This document shows positions 36,119-46,021 of a stretch of DNA of 64,000 bases, in pieces (the stretch's first letter is position 1; every line of letters starts with the position of its first letter). The DNA comes from Neorhodopirellula pilleata (GTDB lineage: Bacteria; Planctomycetota; Planctomycetia; Pirellulales; Pirellulaceae). A model generated the notes under the pieces. That model saw nothing but the letters and a program-made list of their open reading frames with translations, was not told where the DNA came from and searched no databases. Made by a program: the position numbers and the translations under genes. The DNA lies in NCBI RefSeq assembly GCF_007859915.1, contig NZ_SJPM01000002.1, forward strand, positions 623,919 through 687,918, in the 5' to 3' direction.

Positions 36119-37930
36119 CTAATGGTTCCAAGCAAATTCGCTACTGTTGACCAACACCCAAACGAGGTCTTCGATCGCGTGTTCTCGTTTTCCGTCGACG
36201 ATCCGTTTGACGAAATGGTCGACTTCGGCCGAAGTGGGAAAGCGATTCAGATTCGCCAAATACAACGATTCGACCACCTTGCGATTGTCGGTCGCGAACA
36301 TGCCGACGTGGGCCGATGTATTGAGGACGGGATTGTAGTCGGCGACGTCTCGGGTCAGTTTCCCGTTGAGCATCACGAGTCGCTGAGTGATCGTGACGGT
36401 TTCGTTCTTAAACTCATCTTCGCCGAGGTCGCCGTAGCGTTTCAAGAAATCATTCGTTTCGCCGAATCGTTGCAGTTGCAAGATAAACGACGAGTCACGA
36501 TCGACCGTCTTGACTCGTGCGGCTTGGGTGAGCGTTCCAGCGACTTGCTCGGCCCGCAAACGCACGACGGGGAATGCGGCCATTGCCCTTTCGTGCAACG
36601 CGGTGATTTCAAAGTCCGCACGACTATCGACGCGAAAGGCGGGGCTGTCGGTAATCAGCCGGATCAATTCTCGTAGATCGTATCCGCTCTCGATGAATGC
36701 CCGAGACAACGAGATGATGATTGGACTGGGTTTTTGATCCAACGGCAGATCGTCGACGCCTTCGCTATCGCCCGGCGGTTGCCCAAACAACAACGTCCAA
36801 ACTCGCGTGACGGCGGCGCGGGCGAATTGCGTGTTCTCGGGATGTGTCATCCATTTTGCTAGTCGCCGACGGGCGTCTTTGTCGTATTCTTTCTCCGGTA
36901 ATAGGTCAGCCCGAAAGGGCACGTTGGGTTGAACGTCCTGCTCTTCGTCGGCGTGCAAGTATTGATACTCGTATTTGGCCGGCTTGTCGCGGAGGCCTTG
37001 CAAACCTTCCGTATCGGCAGCGGTGAAGAAAGCCGCCAATTGATGAAAGTCCTGCTGTTGGCCTTCGCGAAATTCTCCCGCAGGGGACGCCGTTTCGATA
37101 TCCGCCATCCATACCGGGTCGCCCATCGAGACGTTGCCGAGAAAATCGTTGTGGCATTGCAAGCAGTCGATTCGGACACCCAAGAACGCACGACTCACCC
37201 GCGCGGCCATGCGAACCGGGTCGGGACTTCCGTTGCCGCTGTCAAAGGTGACGGTATAGAAATTGACTTCCGGCCGATCGGTGAACAAGCCTTCGGCGGT
37301 GATCAGACGGCGGGCCAACTCGTCGTAGCGAAGGTTCTCGGCGATCCGGTCAGACAACCAGGTTCGAAACCGACGACGACGGTACACCAAGAAAGGGCCG
37401 TCGTCGGCACCAACAAGAAACCGCGTGTAGCGTTCACCCCAATAATCATGAAACCGTGAATCATTGAGCAAGTTTTGCCGATGTCGCTCGATGCGTTGTT
37501 CTTCGGCAATCGCTTGAAGCTCACGAATCTCCTCGAGTGATAGGCCCGAACCGACCATCGACAGTGACAACCGGCGACAAACCGTCAACCAGTCCGCATC
37601 GGGGGCTGGTGAAATCGCCAGCGATTGAAGTTGGTTCTGCCAGTCTTCTCGAATGATGTCGTTCCATAATTCGCGGTCGTAATCGGGGACGAGCGAGTCG
37701 ATCGCGTTGTGCCGTGTCGCCGAGGCATTTCGCACGTCCACGGCGGGGGCCGCCACATCGTTGCCGACCGTGGTCAACGCAGCGGCTTGGCTGGTGTCCG
37801 CATTCTTCAGTTGCTCCGTGCTCATTCCTGCGGTCAAAAAGGCGAATGTCGAGAACACCATGAACAACAGTAGACTGATCCGACCGAATCGGATGAGCCA
37901 TCGCCGAGCGTTCGAATCGTGTGCAAACAT
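36119..37930 (-). CDS. DUF1549/DUF1553 exported protein
   Basis: 603 residues with a single N-terminal membrane or signal segment (ISLLLFMVFSTFAFLTAG). The DUF1549 part holds TVCRRLSLSMVGSGLSLEEI, WGERYTRFLVG and RIDCLQCHNDFLG, a CxxCH that probably binds heme. The DUF1553 part has LAKWMTHPENTQFARAAVTRVW, GYDLRELIRLITDSPAFR and RLRAEQVAGTLTQAARV. It lacks the N-terminal PSCyt1 cytochrome domain present in the other copy at 38907. It is followed after 2 nt by the DUF1501 gene, giving the classic planctomycete pair. The divergent 165-nt gap to the methyltransferase gene should contain its promoter. Confidence 0.92.
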   Translation of the reverse strand: MFAHDSNARRWLIRFGRISLLLFMVFSTFAFLTAGMSTEQLKNADTSQAAALTTVGNDVAAPAVDVRNASATRHNAIDSLVPDYDRELWNDIIREDWQNQLQSLAISPAPDADWLTVCRRLSLSMVGSGLSLEEIRELQAIAEEQRIERHRQNLLNDSRFHDYWGERYTRFLVGADDGPFLVYRRRRFRTWLSDRIAENLRYDELARRLITAEGLFTDRPEVNFYTVTFDSGNGSPDPVRMAARVSRAFLGVRIDCLQCHNDFLGNVSMGDPVWMADIETASPAGEFREGQQQDFHQLAAFFTAADTEGLQGLRDKPAKYEYQYLHADEEQDVQPNVPFRADLLPEKEYDKDARRRLAKWMTHPENTQFARAAVTRVWTLLFGQPPGDSEGVDDLPLDQKPSPIIISLSRAFIESGYDLRELIRLITDSPAFRVDSRADFEITALHERAMAAFPVVRLRAEQVAGTLTQAARVKTVDRDSSFILQLQRFGETNDFLKRYGDLGEDEFKNETVTITQRLVMLNGKLTRDVADYNPVLNTSAHVGMFATDNRKVVESLYLANLNRFPTSAEVDHFVKRIVDGKREHAIEDLVWVLVNSSEFAWNH

Positions 37931-38095
37931 GAGGCAGTTTGGGAACGGAGTGAGGTTGCTTGGGTGTCGATTCGCTGCCGGATCATTTATCTTGGCAACC
38001 GAGTGAACATTATTTGAGCAGAAAAAACGTGTCGATACAAAGAAACGATTTTGCTTTCACCCGCCGTCTCCCCTTCTTGAATCCGACTGAACATC

Positions 38096-38827
38096 GTGAC
38101 ATCCCCCTCGAGTGACTATTTTTTTGACGTCTACAATCGTGACGACATCGCGTACGGGATGGAGCCGTCGGCGGCATTGGAAGAGTTTTTGAAACAAGCG
38201 GCGCGCCCGAGCGGCAAGGCGGTCGATTTGGGCGCCGGTGCCGGGCGAGATTCGATCGCGCTGGCGTTGGCAGGGTACGACGTCACGTCGGTCGATCTCA
38301 GTGATCGAGGGTTGGCTCGGATCGCCGAGCGGGCTGTCCAATACAGGGTTTCTGACCGGGTGAAAACTCAACTGTGCGACGTTCGCGAGTTCGAGTTTCC
38401 TCGCGAATCACTCGATGCGGTGATCGCGACGACGGTTTTGGACCACATCCCCGCTGCCGACGCGGAAACCGTTTGGCAACGCATGTGCGATAGCCTGACC
38501 GATTGCGGCATGCTTTACGTTCAGGTTCACACGACCGCGGATCCCGGTTGCGACCAATTGCCGGGACGGGACCGGGACGTCCCGGTTAGCGAAACGGCCG
38601 ATGCGGTGATCAACTATTTCAGTCCCAATCAATTGGCCGCTTGGGCGGTCGCGGCGAAATCGCGATTGAGGATTTTGCGTTACGAAGAACGATTGGAATG
38701 GGACTACACGCACGGCAGCGAACACCAACACGGAAAAGCGGTGTTGTTGGCGGTCCGACAAGGCTACCATCCCGATTGGTTCGGCCAACCTGCCGTGTTC
38801 CCTCGCAGGAATTCAGCCGAATCGTAG
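38096..38827 (+). CDS. Class I SAM-dependent methyltransferase
   Basis: 243 residues from a GTG start. AVDLGAGAGRDSIALALAGYDVTSVDLS is motif I and II of a Rossmann-fold methyltransferase (TehB/thiopurine-methyltransferase-like subgroup), and LDAVIATTVLDHIPA is motif IV. The C-terminal half (YFSPNQLAAWA, LRILRYEERLEWDYTHG, HQHGKAVLLAVRQ) matches small-molecule methyltransferases that handle metalloids or lipophilic substrates, but the substrate is unknown. It starts 165 nt from the divergent DUF1549 gene and ends 79 nt before the next plus-strand gene. Confidence 0.85.
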   Translation: MTSPSSDYFFDVYNRDDIAYGMEPSAALEEFLKQAARPSGKAVDLGAGAGRDSIALALAGYDVTSVDLSDRGLARIAERAVQYRVSDRVKTQLCDVREFEFPRESLDAVIATTVLDHIPAADAETVWQRMCDSLTDCGMLYVQVHTTADPGCDQLPGRDRDVPVSETADAVINYFSPNQLAAWAVAAKSRLRILRYEERLEWDYTHGSEHQHGKAVLLAVRQGYHPDWFGQPAVFPRRNSAES

Positions 38828-38906
38828 GCTGGGTGAAGGAGGGTTTTGACGACGAGCACCCGCCGGAGCGGCTATCATAGGTGAACCAAGTTCAAGGACC
38901 CTTTCA

Positions 38907-41687
38907 ATGAAACGCAAAACACGGCAAACCAACTCGACGGCGATCGTTTTGGCTTGTTTGGTGACCGCCGGCTTCAACTCGCTTCTGATTGCACCGATCA
39001 ACGCCGAGCAGCCGGTCACTGGCCATTCCGAAGTTGCCCCTCACCTAGAGTCTGTCACGGAGGGTGAAAAGTTATTCGCCCTGCATGTCCAGCCTCTCTT
39101 TGCAGAACGATGCTTGGCGTGCCACGGGGCGGACCCGGACGAGATCGAAGGCGGACTTGATTTGCGAAGCCGAGACCGATTGCTCGCCGGCGGTGACGCA
39201 TTCGAAAGTGACGTGTTGATCGAAGGTGAGGGCGAGCACAGCATGCTGTTCGTGACCGTCACTCGGCAAGAATCCGGATACGAGATGCCGCCCAAGGAAG
39301 CCGATCGGCTCACCGAAGAACAGCAATGGTGGATCCGAGATTGGATCAACGCAGGTGCCCCTTGGCCGAACGAAGAACGCGTTAAACAGATTCAACAGGC
39401 CTACGCACAAGGCGAGCAGGTGCTCGTCTCGCGGGCGCTTTCGGATGACTGGCAAAACCGCCGCTATGAATCGGAAAAGCTGTGGGCCTATCGCCCGATC
39501 GAATCTGTCGAGGTTCCACCGGAAAAACATCCGATCGATTGGTTCATCGATCAACAACTCGAACGTGTCGGTCTCGCGGTCGCTCCGGCAGCTTCAGCGC
39601 AGACGTTGGTGCGCCGGTTGTCGTACGGCTTGACGGGATTGCCACCGACCCCCGATCAGGTCGAACGGTTCACAAACAATTTTGCGAACGATCCGCAAGC
39701 AACCATCGCAGAGTTCTCGCGTCATTGGATGTCCACGCCGCAATATGGCGAACACTTCGGTTGGCGATGGCTCGATGTCGCCCGATATGCCGATACGGCT
39801 GGTTTTGCCAACGATTACGCTCGTCCCAACGCGTGGCGTTACCGTGACTACGTCGTTCGTGCGTTCAACGACGACAAACCGTACAACGACTTCGTCCGGG
39901 AACAAATCGCCGGCGACGAGATCGATCCCGACAACGTTGAAAACTTGATCGCGACCGGCTTCGTGCGAATGGGACCGTGGGAACAAACCGGGATGAGCGT
40001 ATTCAAAGAAACTCGCGGGCAATGGCTCGACGACGTGACCGACACGGTCGGCCAAGCGTTCTTGGCGCACTCGATGCTGTGTTGCAAATGTCACGACCAC
40101 AAATTCGATCCGATCCCGACCCGTGATTACTACCGAATGATGGCGGTGTTCTCGACGACTCAATTCGCCGAACGCGATGCCAGCTTTTTAGATCGTGAAA
40201 ACTGCGGCGGGTTTGAACGCAGTGACGCTTGGATCGAAGCGAAAGTTGCCGCGTACGAAAAAGAGAAGAAAGCACTCGAGGACAAAGTCGAACGTCTGAA
40301 GAAACAGGAATCGGGCGAGGCGAAGGTCGGTGACAACGGGCTCGATCCCGGCGACGAAGCCTCGTTGGCGCGGATATCCAAGAACATCGTTCGTCATCGC
40401 ATCGAACTCGACCGCGTCCGACCATTGGCGTTGTCCGTCTATACCGGGGCCACGATCCTTCGAAAGAATGTGCAAGGTCGGCTCGACATGCCCGCCAACC
40501 CTTGGGGCAAGGGCGAGATCGAAAACGACGTCATTCACACCGGAGGTGACGTTTACGCGGTCGGTGATGCCGTCGAACCGGGCGCACTCAGCGCGGCCGA
40601 ATCGGTCGGGCAAATGTCGGCGATCGAATTCCCCATCGGCAAAGGCAAGCGTCGCTTGGCGCTGGCCGATTGGATCGTGGATCCGTCCAATCCGTTGACG
40701 TCCCGGGTGATCGTGAATCGCGTTTGGTCCTGGCATTTTGGTAAAGGCATCGCGGCGAACCCGAATAACTTCGGCGGCACCGGCGGATTGCCGACCCATC
40801 GAGAACTGCTCGACTACCTTGCCGCATGGTTCATGGACAACGGTTGGTCGATCAAGAAACTCAATGAATTGATCGTGACCTCCGACGCATTCGCGCGATC
40901 GAGTCGCCATCCCGATCCTGATTCCCTTGCCGAGAAAGACCCGTTAGGCGAACTCTATGCGACCTTTCTCCCGCGACGTCTAACCGCCGAAGAATTGCGT
41001 GACTCGATGCTGTTTGTCAGTGGCGAGTTAAACGACGAAGTCGGCGGAATCCCGTGCCGGCCCGACTTGAATTTAGAAGTGGCGTTTCAACCACGTCAGA
41101 TCATGGGCGGCACCGCATCGGTCTATGAGCCGGATCCGACGCCCCGCGATCGCAATCGTCGCACGCTGTACGCCGAACGGATCCGCGGGATGCGCGACCC
41201 GTTCATGGAAGCGTTCAATCAACCGGGACCGGATAAGTCTTGCGAAATGCGTGAAACGTCGATCGTTGCTCCTCAAGCCCTGACGCTGATTAACTCCCAA
41301 GAGGTCCTTGATCGGGCGGTCGCGTTTGCAGATCGAATCGTGCGAGAAGAATATCCCGATGATGAAGCCGCCATCACGCGTGCATTTGAGTTGGCGTTTT
41401 CCCGAACGCCGACGCCCGAGGAGCTAACCGCATGCGTCGATCATTGGAGACGAGCGGTCTCGCAAGAAAAGAAAAGCACCCACGAAGCGAAAATCTACCG
41501 AGACAAGATCGAGCGGACCGTGATGGCTGAAAAGACCGGCAAGCCGTACACGTTTGTCGAGGAGATGCCCGCCTACACAACTTACCAGCCGGACTTGACG
41601 CTCGATCAAGTCGACGCCCGCACCCGAGGTCTCGCCCATGTCCTACTCGTGCTTTTAAATACCAACGAATTTTGTTACGTGGATTAG
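38907..41687 (+). CDS. PSCyt1-DUF1549-DUF1553 surface protein
   Basis: 926 residues. After a signal peptide (IVLACLVTAGFNSLLIAP), the planctomycete-type cytochrome domain has CLACHGADPDEIEGGLDLRS with one CxxCH. DUF1549 covers about residues 200-430 (LVRRLSYGLTGLPPTPDQV, YGEHFGWRWLDVARYADTAG, HSMLCCKCHDHKFDPIP with a second CxxCH). DUF1553 follows from about 590 (RLALADWIVDPSNPLTSRVIVNRVW, RRLTAEELRDSMLFVSGELN, QALTLINSQEVLDRAVAF). A Lys/Glu coiled-coil linker separates them. The 3' partner here is an SDR gene 6 nt downstream, not the usual DUF1501 gene. Confidence 0.93.
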   Translation: MKRKTRQTNSTAIVLACLVTAGFNSLLIAPINAEQPVTGHSEVAPHLESVTEGEKLFALHVQPLFAERCLACHGADPDEIEGGLDLRSRDRLLAGGDAFESDVLIEGEGEHSMLFVTVTRQESGYEMPPKEADRLTEEQQWWIRDWINAGAPWPNEERVKQIQQAYAQGEQVLVSRALSDDWQNRRYESEKLWAYRPIESVEVPPEKHPIDWFIDQQLERVGLAVAPAASAQTLVRRLSYGLTGLPPTPDQVERFTNNFANDPQATIAEFSRHWMSTPQYGEHFGWRWLDVARYADTAGFANDYARPNAWRYRDYVVRAFNDDKPYNDFVREQIAGDEIDPDNVENLIATGFVRMGPWEQTGMSVFKETRGQWLDDVTDTVGQAFLAHSMLCCKCHDHKFDPIPTRDYYRMMAVFSTTQFAERDASFLDRENCGGFERSDAWIEAKVAAYEKEKKALEDKVERLKKQESGEAKVGDNGLDPGDEASLARISKNIVRHRIELDRVRPLALSVYTGATILRKNVQGRLDMPANPWGKGEIENDVIHTGGDVYAVGDAVEPGALSAAESVGQMSAIEFPIGKGKRRLALADWIVDPSNPLTSRVIVNRVWSWHFGKGIAANPNNFGGTGGLPTHRELLDYLAAWFMDNGWSIKKLNELIVTSDAFARSSRHPDPDSLAEKDPLGELYATFLPRRLTAEELRDSMLFVSGELNDEVGGIPCRPDLNLEVAFQPRQIMGGTASVYEPDPTPRDRNRRTLYAERIRGMRDPFMEAFNQPGPDKSCEMRETSIVAPQALTLINSQEVLDRAVAFADRIVREEYPDDEAAITRAFELAFSRTPTPEELTACVDHWRRAVSQEKKSTHEAKIYRDKIERTVMAEKTGKPYTFVEEMPAYTTYQPDLTLDQVDARTRGLAHVLLVLLNTNEFCYVD

Positions 41688-41693
41688 ACAACC

Positions 41694-42473
41694 ATGACAC
41701 GCTGGCCTGGACTTTCACAATTTCAACTTACCGATCAAGTCGCCATAGTCACCGGCGGGTCCAAGGGACTTGGTGAAGCGATGGCGGCCGGCTTGGCTTC
41801 GGCCGGTGCCAATCTCGTATTGGTCAGTCGCAATGAAGCCGAGGCCCGATCGGCCGCATCGGTGATCGCCGACGAATACCCCATCCGTGCGATCGGGTTG
41901 GAGGCCGACGTTTCGTCCGAAGACGATGTGCGGCGCATGGTCGAGCACACCCGATCCGAGTTCGGTCGCGTGGATATCTTGATCAACAATGCGGGGATCA
42001 ATATCCGTGGTCCGATCGATCAGATATCGTTCGACGAATTTCGCCAGGTTCAAAGCATCAACGTCGACGCGATGTGGCTGTGTTGCAAATACGTCGTTCC
42101 GGTGATGAAGGAACGCGGCTACGGTCGCATCATCAACATGGCCAGCACACTGGGATTGGTCGGCTTGGCCAATCGCACGCCGTACGCGACAAGCAAAGGC
42201 GCGGTCGTGAACTTGACCCGAGCTCTTGGATTAGAGCTTGCACCGGAAAAAATCACCGTCAACGCGATTTGCCCCGGTCCATTCTTAACGCCGATGAACG
42301 TCCCGATCGCGGAGACCGAGGAAGCGAAACAGTTTATCGTCGGAGCGACGGCACTACAACGATGGGGTGAGATGAACGAGATCCAAGGTGCGGCAATTTT
42401 TCTGGCCAGCCCCGCGTCGAGTTACATGACCGGCAGCCTCGTCACCGTTGACGGAGGCTGGACCGCACGATGA
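41694..42473 (+). CDS. Short-chain dehydrogenase/reductase
   Basis: 259 residues of a classical SDR. VTGGSKGLGEAMAAGLASAG binds the NAD(P) cofactor, NNAGINIRG is the structural motif, INMASTLG carries the catalytic Ser and YATSKGAVVN the Tyr/Lys pair; VNAICPGPFLTPMN and SYMTGSLVTVDGGW complete the fold. It resembles gluconate 5-dehydrogenase / 3-oxoacyl reductase-like enzymes; a sugar or sugar-acid substrate would fit the carbohydrate-degrading context. It begins 6 nt after the DUF1549/1553 gene and its stop overlaps the start of the CHAT gene (ATGA). Confidence 0.92.
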   Translation: MTRWPGLSQFQLTDQVAIVTGGSKGLGEAMAAGLASAGANLVLVSRNEAEARSAASVIADEYPIRAIGLEADVSSEDDVRRMVEHTRSEFGRVDILINNAGINIRGPIDQISFDEFRQVQSINVDAMWLCCKYVVPVMKERGYGRIINMASTLGLVGLANRTPYATSKGAVVNLTRALGLELAPEKITVNAICPGPFLTPMNVPIAETEEAKQFIVGATALQRWGEMNEIQGAAIFLASPASSYMTGSLVTVDGGWTAR

Positions 42474-45181
42474 ACGGGAAAGCCGAACCCGATCGAAAGG
42501 GACGCATCCCAGGTTGGGGCCTCGGCGTCTTATTCAGTCTAGCACTGGCATTGGAAACCCATGCACAGGTGTTCGTTGTGACTACCGATGATGCTCGGTT
42601 CATGGACGGAACGACGGTTGTCGCCGACATTCCGCGAGAGCAAGAGTTGTTCGCTTTAGAAGTCCAAGACGATTGGCTACTGGCGGTTGAACCGAAATCC
42701 CAAACCCGGTATTGGATTTCACGGTCGAAGACCAAGCCGAAAACGCATTCCAAGGATCAGATCGCCGAGGAAGCCCGTTTGTGGGAACAGGTCACCGAGA
42801 TCGAACGGATCGTCAATTCGGGCACGGCAACTACGCAGCAACTTCAAGACGCCTTGGCGTGTGCCGACGGACTGAGGCGTTTATGGAACGACCGACATCC
42901 GCACGCTGCCATCGCATTGGACTATGCCGGGATCGTCGCCGCCAACGCGGGCGCGTACGCTCAAGCCAAAACAATACTCGACGATGCCTTGAGCGTTCAC
43001 CAAAAACTATACGGTAAGAATGCTCCCGAGACCGCCGAGGTGTTGTTGGATCTTGCTAATTTGTCGATCGAACGACGCGAACTGAAAGAGGCCATCCAGT
43101 ACGCTCGGCAAGCCTGGGACATCAATCGCGAGGCTTTCGGCAGCGATCATCCCGACGCCATCGACACGACAATTCCCGTTGCCTCTGCGATGGAGATGAT
43201 TCAAGAACACGAAGACGCATTGAATATCTACCAAACCGCTTTCCGGGTTTATGTCAAGAGTTACGGCCCCACTCATCTTCAAACCCTCAAGACGAACGCG
43301 AAGATCGCGCAACAACTCGTTGCCTTGGGGCGTGCCGACGAAGCCATTCCGATCTACGAATCTGCTGTGTCTGGACTGGAGGAACATCACCCCGCACAAT
43401 CCAAAACGATCGCCCTACAGCGATTGCGATTGACGTCTGCAAAACTAAATGTGAAAGACCCGGTGTCGATGGAGGCGTTCGGGCTCGCCATCGCCGAGCT
43501 TGAAAAGCGATTCCCAGACTTGGCACCGTTCATCCGCGGCGAACAACGAAAGTTGCTCGCCAACCACCTGCAAACGGGTCAAACGGCAGACGCGTTCGGC
43601 ATGGTCGACAGTCGTTTGCGTCAATTGCGCCAAACGCTTCGTAAAGAATTATGGGGAATGAACGCCCAAGAGCAACGCGAGTATCTTGCCCAGACGGACC
43701 GATACACGTTTTATTCTTCCATATCGCTCGCTATCGATTTCGCAACTTTGCCAGACGTGTTGGCGATGTCGGCGGAGTGGTTGATCAACGGAAAAGGGCT
43801 TGTTGAAGAAGCCCAATCGGTTCAAGGTGGTGCGTCGCTCGATCTTGCCAAGCGGGAAGCGTGGGCGGCGCAGCCTTGGATCGACCTGAACGATATCCGC
43901 GACGCGATTCCAGATAACGGTGTGTATGTCGATATCCTCTCGTATCTCGACTTCGAGTTTGACGAGACGGCCACGCCTTCGGCGACCGAGCAACGTTATG
44001 CGGCGTGGATCGTGACCAAAACCGGAGATGTCCGGTTCATCGATCTTGGCCCCGCCGACGCGATCGACCAAGCGGTGGTAGATGTTCGTCGGGCGATGGA
44101 TGCATCGGTCCAACACATTCCCGAACTGGGAGACCAGGCCGCCTACGAAAAGCTAAAGCCGGCATTGATTGCCGCGAGCCGATTGATTTGGCATCCGATC
44201 CGCGAGGCTTGCGGCAACAACACAGAACTAATTTTGTCGCCGGATCAGAACCTTTGGCTGTTGCCGTGGTCGGCTCTCTTAAGTCCAGACGGGCAGACGT
44301 TTGTGGCCGAGACTCACGTGGTCCAGCTTCAACTCAGCGGCCGGGAACTCGTTCGTCAAGGATCCATCGTTTCAGCCAATCCGGCCGTGATCTTTGCCGA
44401 CCCCATTTTCGACGCCGCCGTAGCATCTTCGAATTCGGAATCATCACGATCGGGGAACGAAGCGGAAACGTCCCCGACCGAACTCATCCGACTACCTTCG
44501 GTCGAACGTTTGACGTTCTCGGCAACGGAAGCTGGTTTGATCTCACCGGCGATTTCTCGCTTGACCGGCCGTGATCCGGAAACCTGGTTACAGGAGTCTG
44601 CACGAGAGTCCACTTTCAAACAGCTCGCCAGCCCGTCGGTGCTTGTCGTTAGCACGCATGGCTTTACACTCGACGAGGCACTCGCCTCACGCCTCGAGAT
44701 TTCATTGGGAGAGGATCGCAACCCCTTGGTCAGTTGCGGGTTGATGATGGCGGGTGCGAACGGACATCGTTCGATCACGAGTCTCAGCGACGATGGTGTG
44801 TTGACCGGGCTGGAGATCGCGCGAACGGATTTATCCGGGACCCGGTTGGCGGTGTTGAGCGCCTGTCAAACGGGGTTGGGCGAGTTAGAGGCGACCGGCG
44901 GGGTCGTCGGTTTGCGTCGAGCGTTCCATCTTGCCGGAGCACGTTCGGTCGTGTCGTCGCTTTGGGAGATTCCCGACCGAGACACGATGGTCTTGATGCA
45001 GGGCTTTTTCGAAGCGCTCGCGGATTCTCATGAGATTGCCGCTTCGTTGCAGAAAGCTCAGCAACGTCACATCGAAGCCCGACGAAAACGCTTCGGGGTC
45101 GCGCATCCTTTATTTTGGGCGGCGTTCGTGATGACGGGCCAGTCGCGATTTGACGTCAACAGTCCGAATGGTAACCCGTAG
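42470..45181 (+). CDS. Exported TPR-CHAT caspase-like protease
   Basis: 903 residues. A hydrophobic N-terminal segment (WGLGVLFSLALALETHAQ) suggests export. Residues ~33-90 form an SH3-like strand-rich region (VFVVTTDDARFMDGTTVVADI). A long array of TPR helices follows (LRRLWNDRHPHAAIALDYAGIVAANAG-type repeats, about 130-480). The C-terminal CHAT domain has the His-Cys dyad: STHG with H730 and LSACQTG with C799, then GLRRAFHLAGARSVVSSLW and MQGFFEAL. CHAT proteases include separase-like and gasdermin- or Csx-activating enzymes. Overlap by ATGA with the SDR gene implies translational coupling. Substrate unknown. Confidence 0.92.
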   Translation: MNGKAEPDRKGRIPGWGLGVLFSLALALETHAQVFVVTTDDARFMDGTTVVADIPREQELFALEVQDDWLLAVEPKSQTRYWISRSKTKPKTHSKDQIAEEARLWEQVTEIERIVNSGTATTQQLQDALACADGLRRLWNDRHPHAAIALDYAGIVAANAGAYAQAKTILDDALSVHQKLYGKNAPETAEVLLDLANLSIERRELKEAIQYARQAWDINREAFGSDHPDAIDTTIPVASAMEMIQEHEDALNIYQTAFRVYVKSYGPTHLQTLKTNAKIAQQLVALGRADEAIPIYESAVSGLEEHHPAQSKTIALQRLRLTSAKLNVKDPVSMEAFGLAIAELEKRFPDLAPFIRGEQRKLLANHLQTGQTADAFGMVDSRLRQLRQTLRKELWGMNAQEQREYLAQTDRYTFYSSISLAIDFATLPDVLAMSAEWLINGKGLVEEAQSVQGGASLDLAKREAWAAQPWIDLNDIRDAIPDNGVYVDILSYLDFEFDETATPSATEQRYAAWIVTKTGDVRFIDLGPADAIDQAVVDVRRAMDASVQHIPELGDQAAYEKLKPALIAASRLIWHPIREACGNNTELILSPDQNLWLLPWSALLSPDGQTFVAETHVVQLQLSGRELVRQGSIVSANPAVIFADPIFDAAVASSNSESSRSGNEAETSPTELIRLPSVERLTFSATEAGLISPAISRLTGRDPETWLQESARESTFKQLASPSVLVVSTHGFTLDEALASRLEISLGEDRNPLVSCGLMMAGANGHRSITSLSDDGVLTGLEIARTDLSGTRLAVLSACQTGLGELEATGGVVGLRRAFHLAGARSVVSSLWEIPDRDTMVLMQGFFEALADSHEIAASLQKAQQRHIEARRKRFGVAHPLFWAAFVMTGQSRFDVNSPNGNP

Positions 45182-45188
45182 CGTTACG

Positions 45189-45300
45189 GCGTGTTGATTG
45201 AGTGCACGTTTGGGCGTTTTCGTTTAACGGCAAGCCGCAGGCGCCTGCGTTTTCAAGCTCTGTCGCCTGCGGCTTGCCGTTAAACGATTCAATCAACAGC
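45189..45300. repeat. MITE-like palindrome, TTTAACGGCAAGCC family, copy C (inverted)
   Basis: Perfect 24-nt arms at 45220-45243 and 45264-45287 with ends TGTTGATT and AATCAACA. The loop and flanks are the reverse complement of copy A, so this copy lies in the opposite orientation. It follows the CHAT gene stop by a few bases and is itself followed by CTCGCGTCGGGCT, recalling the 17-mer around copy A. Confidence 0.85.
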
Positions 45301-45420
45301 CCGTCTCGCGTCGGGCTATTATCAATTGCCAAAAAACAACGAATGCGGCGATAACTGAGGTGCTTAACGCTGCGGGTTACCATTTTCGGTTCCGTCTAAT
45401 ACGGATGGCGATCTGGGCGT

Positions 45421-45810
45421 CTAGACGGTCGCTGTGGATTCGTGTTTTTGTTCGGCGATCGATCGAAAGCGGTCGGTCCATCGCAGGCGGGTCCACAGGT
45501 TCGGGCGAACAAGATTGCGATCATCGGGCGCGATGTGATGACGTTTGCCGCGGGCGGTTCGCATCACGAGCGTGCCGTCGTCGAGAATCTCATCGACGAC
45601 CCAAAACTTGTCGACGACATATGCGTATGTCTCGCCTTTCGTGTTCGCCTTGACACGCAACGCCCGGCGTCCGGGGTGAGTGCTGCGTTTGCTCTTACGA
45701 TAGATAGCCCAATCGCCGACGCGCCATTGCTGCACGAACGATCCCAGTCCCTGGGTCCATAACGGTTCCAAAGAGGGGCGGAGCGTATTGAGGATCGTTT
45801 GGTAAGACAT
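45421..45810 (-). CDS. Conserved-looking hypothetical protein, basic
   Basis: 129 residues, MSYQTILNTLRPSLEPLWTQ at the N-terminus. It is rich in Arg/Lys and Trp (QQWRVGDWAIYRKSKRSTH, RPNLWTRLRWTDRFRSI) with a strand-rich middle (TYAYVVDKFWVVDEI, GTLVMRTARGKRHHI) that suggests a small beta-barrel. The GTLVMRTARGKRH segment resembles RNA-binding barrels, but this is only an impression. No signal peptide or membrane helix. It is alone between the repeat at 45189 and the ABC exporter, whose 3' end is 211 nt away. Confidence 0.7.
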   Translation of the reverse strand: MSYQTILNTLRPSLEPLWTQGLGSFVQQWRVGDWAIYRKSKRSTHPGRRALRVKANTKGETYAYVVDKFWVVDEILDDGTLVMRTARGKRHHIAPDDRNLVRPNLWTRLRWTDRFRSIAEQKHESTATV

Positions 45811-46021
45811 GTCAGTTTCCTATTCCTATCGGACCAGATTTCCCATCGGGCCACGGCAAAAGGATGCATTTGTGCGGCCAACCATCTCGCCCGTTCGGGG
45901 AGGTTGCCGTCACCACACTCTTCAATACTAGCATCGAAACCGCCGAAATCACCATCAAATTTCACCTAAATTACGTGATCGATACCGATTTCATCGGTTC
46001 TTCACGCGATGTTGTTTTGCT

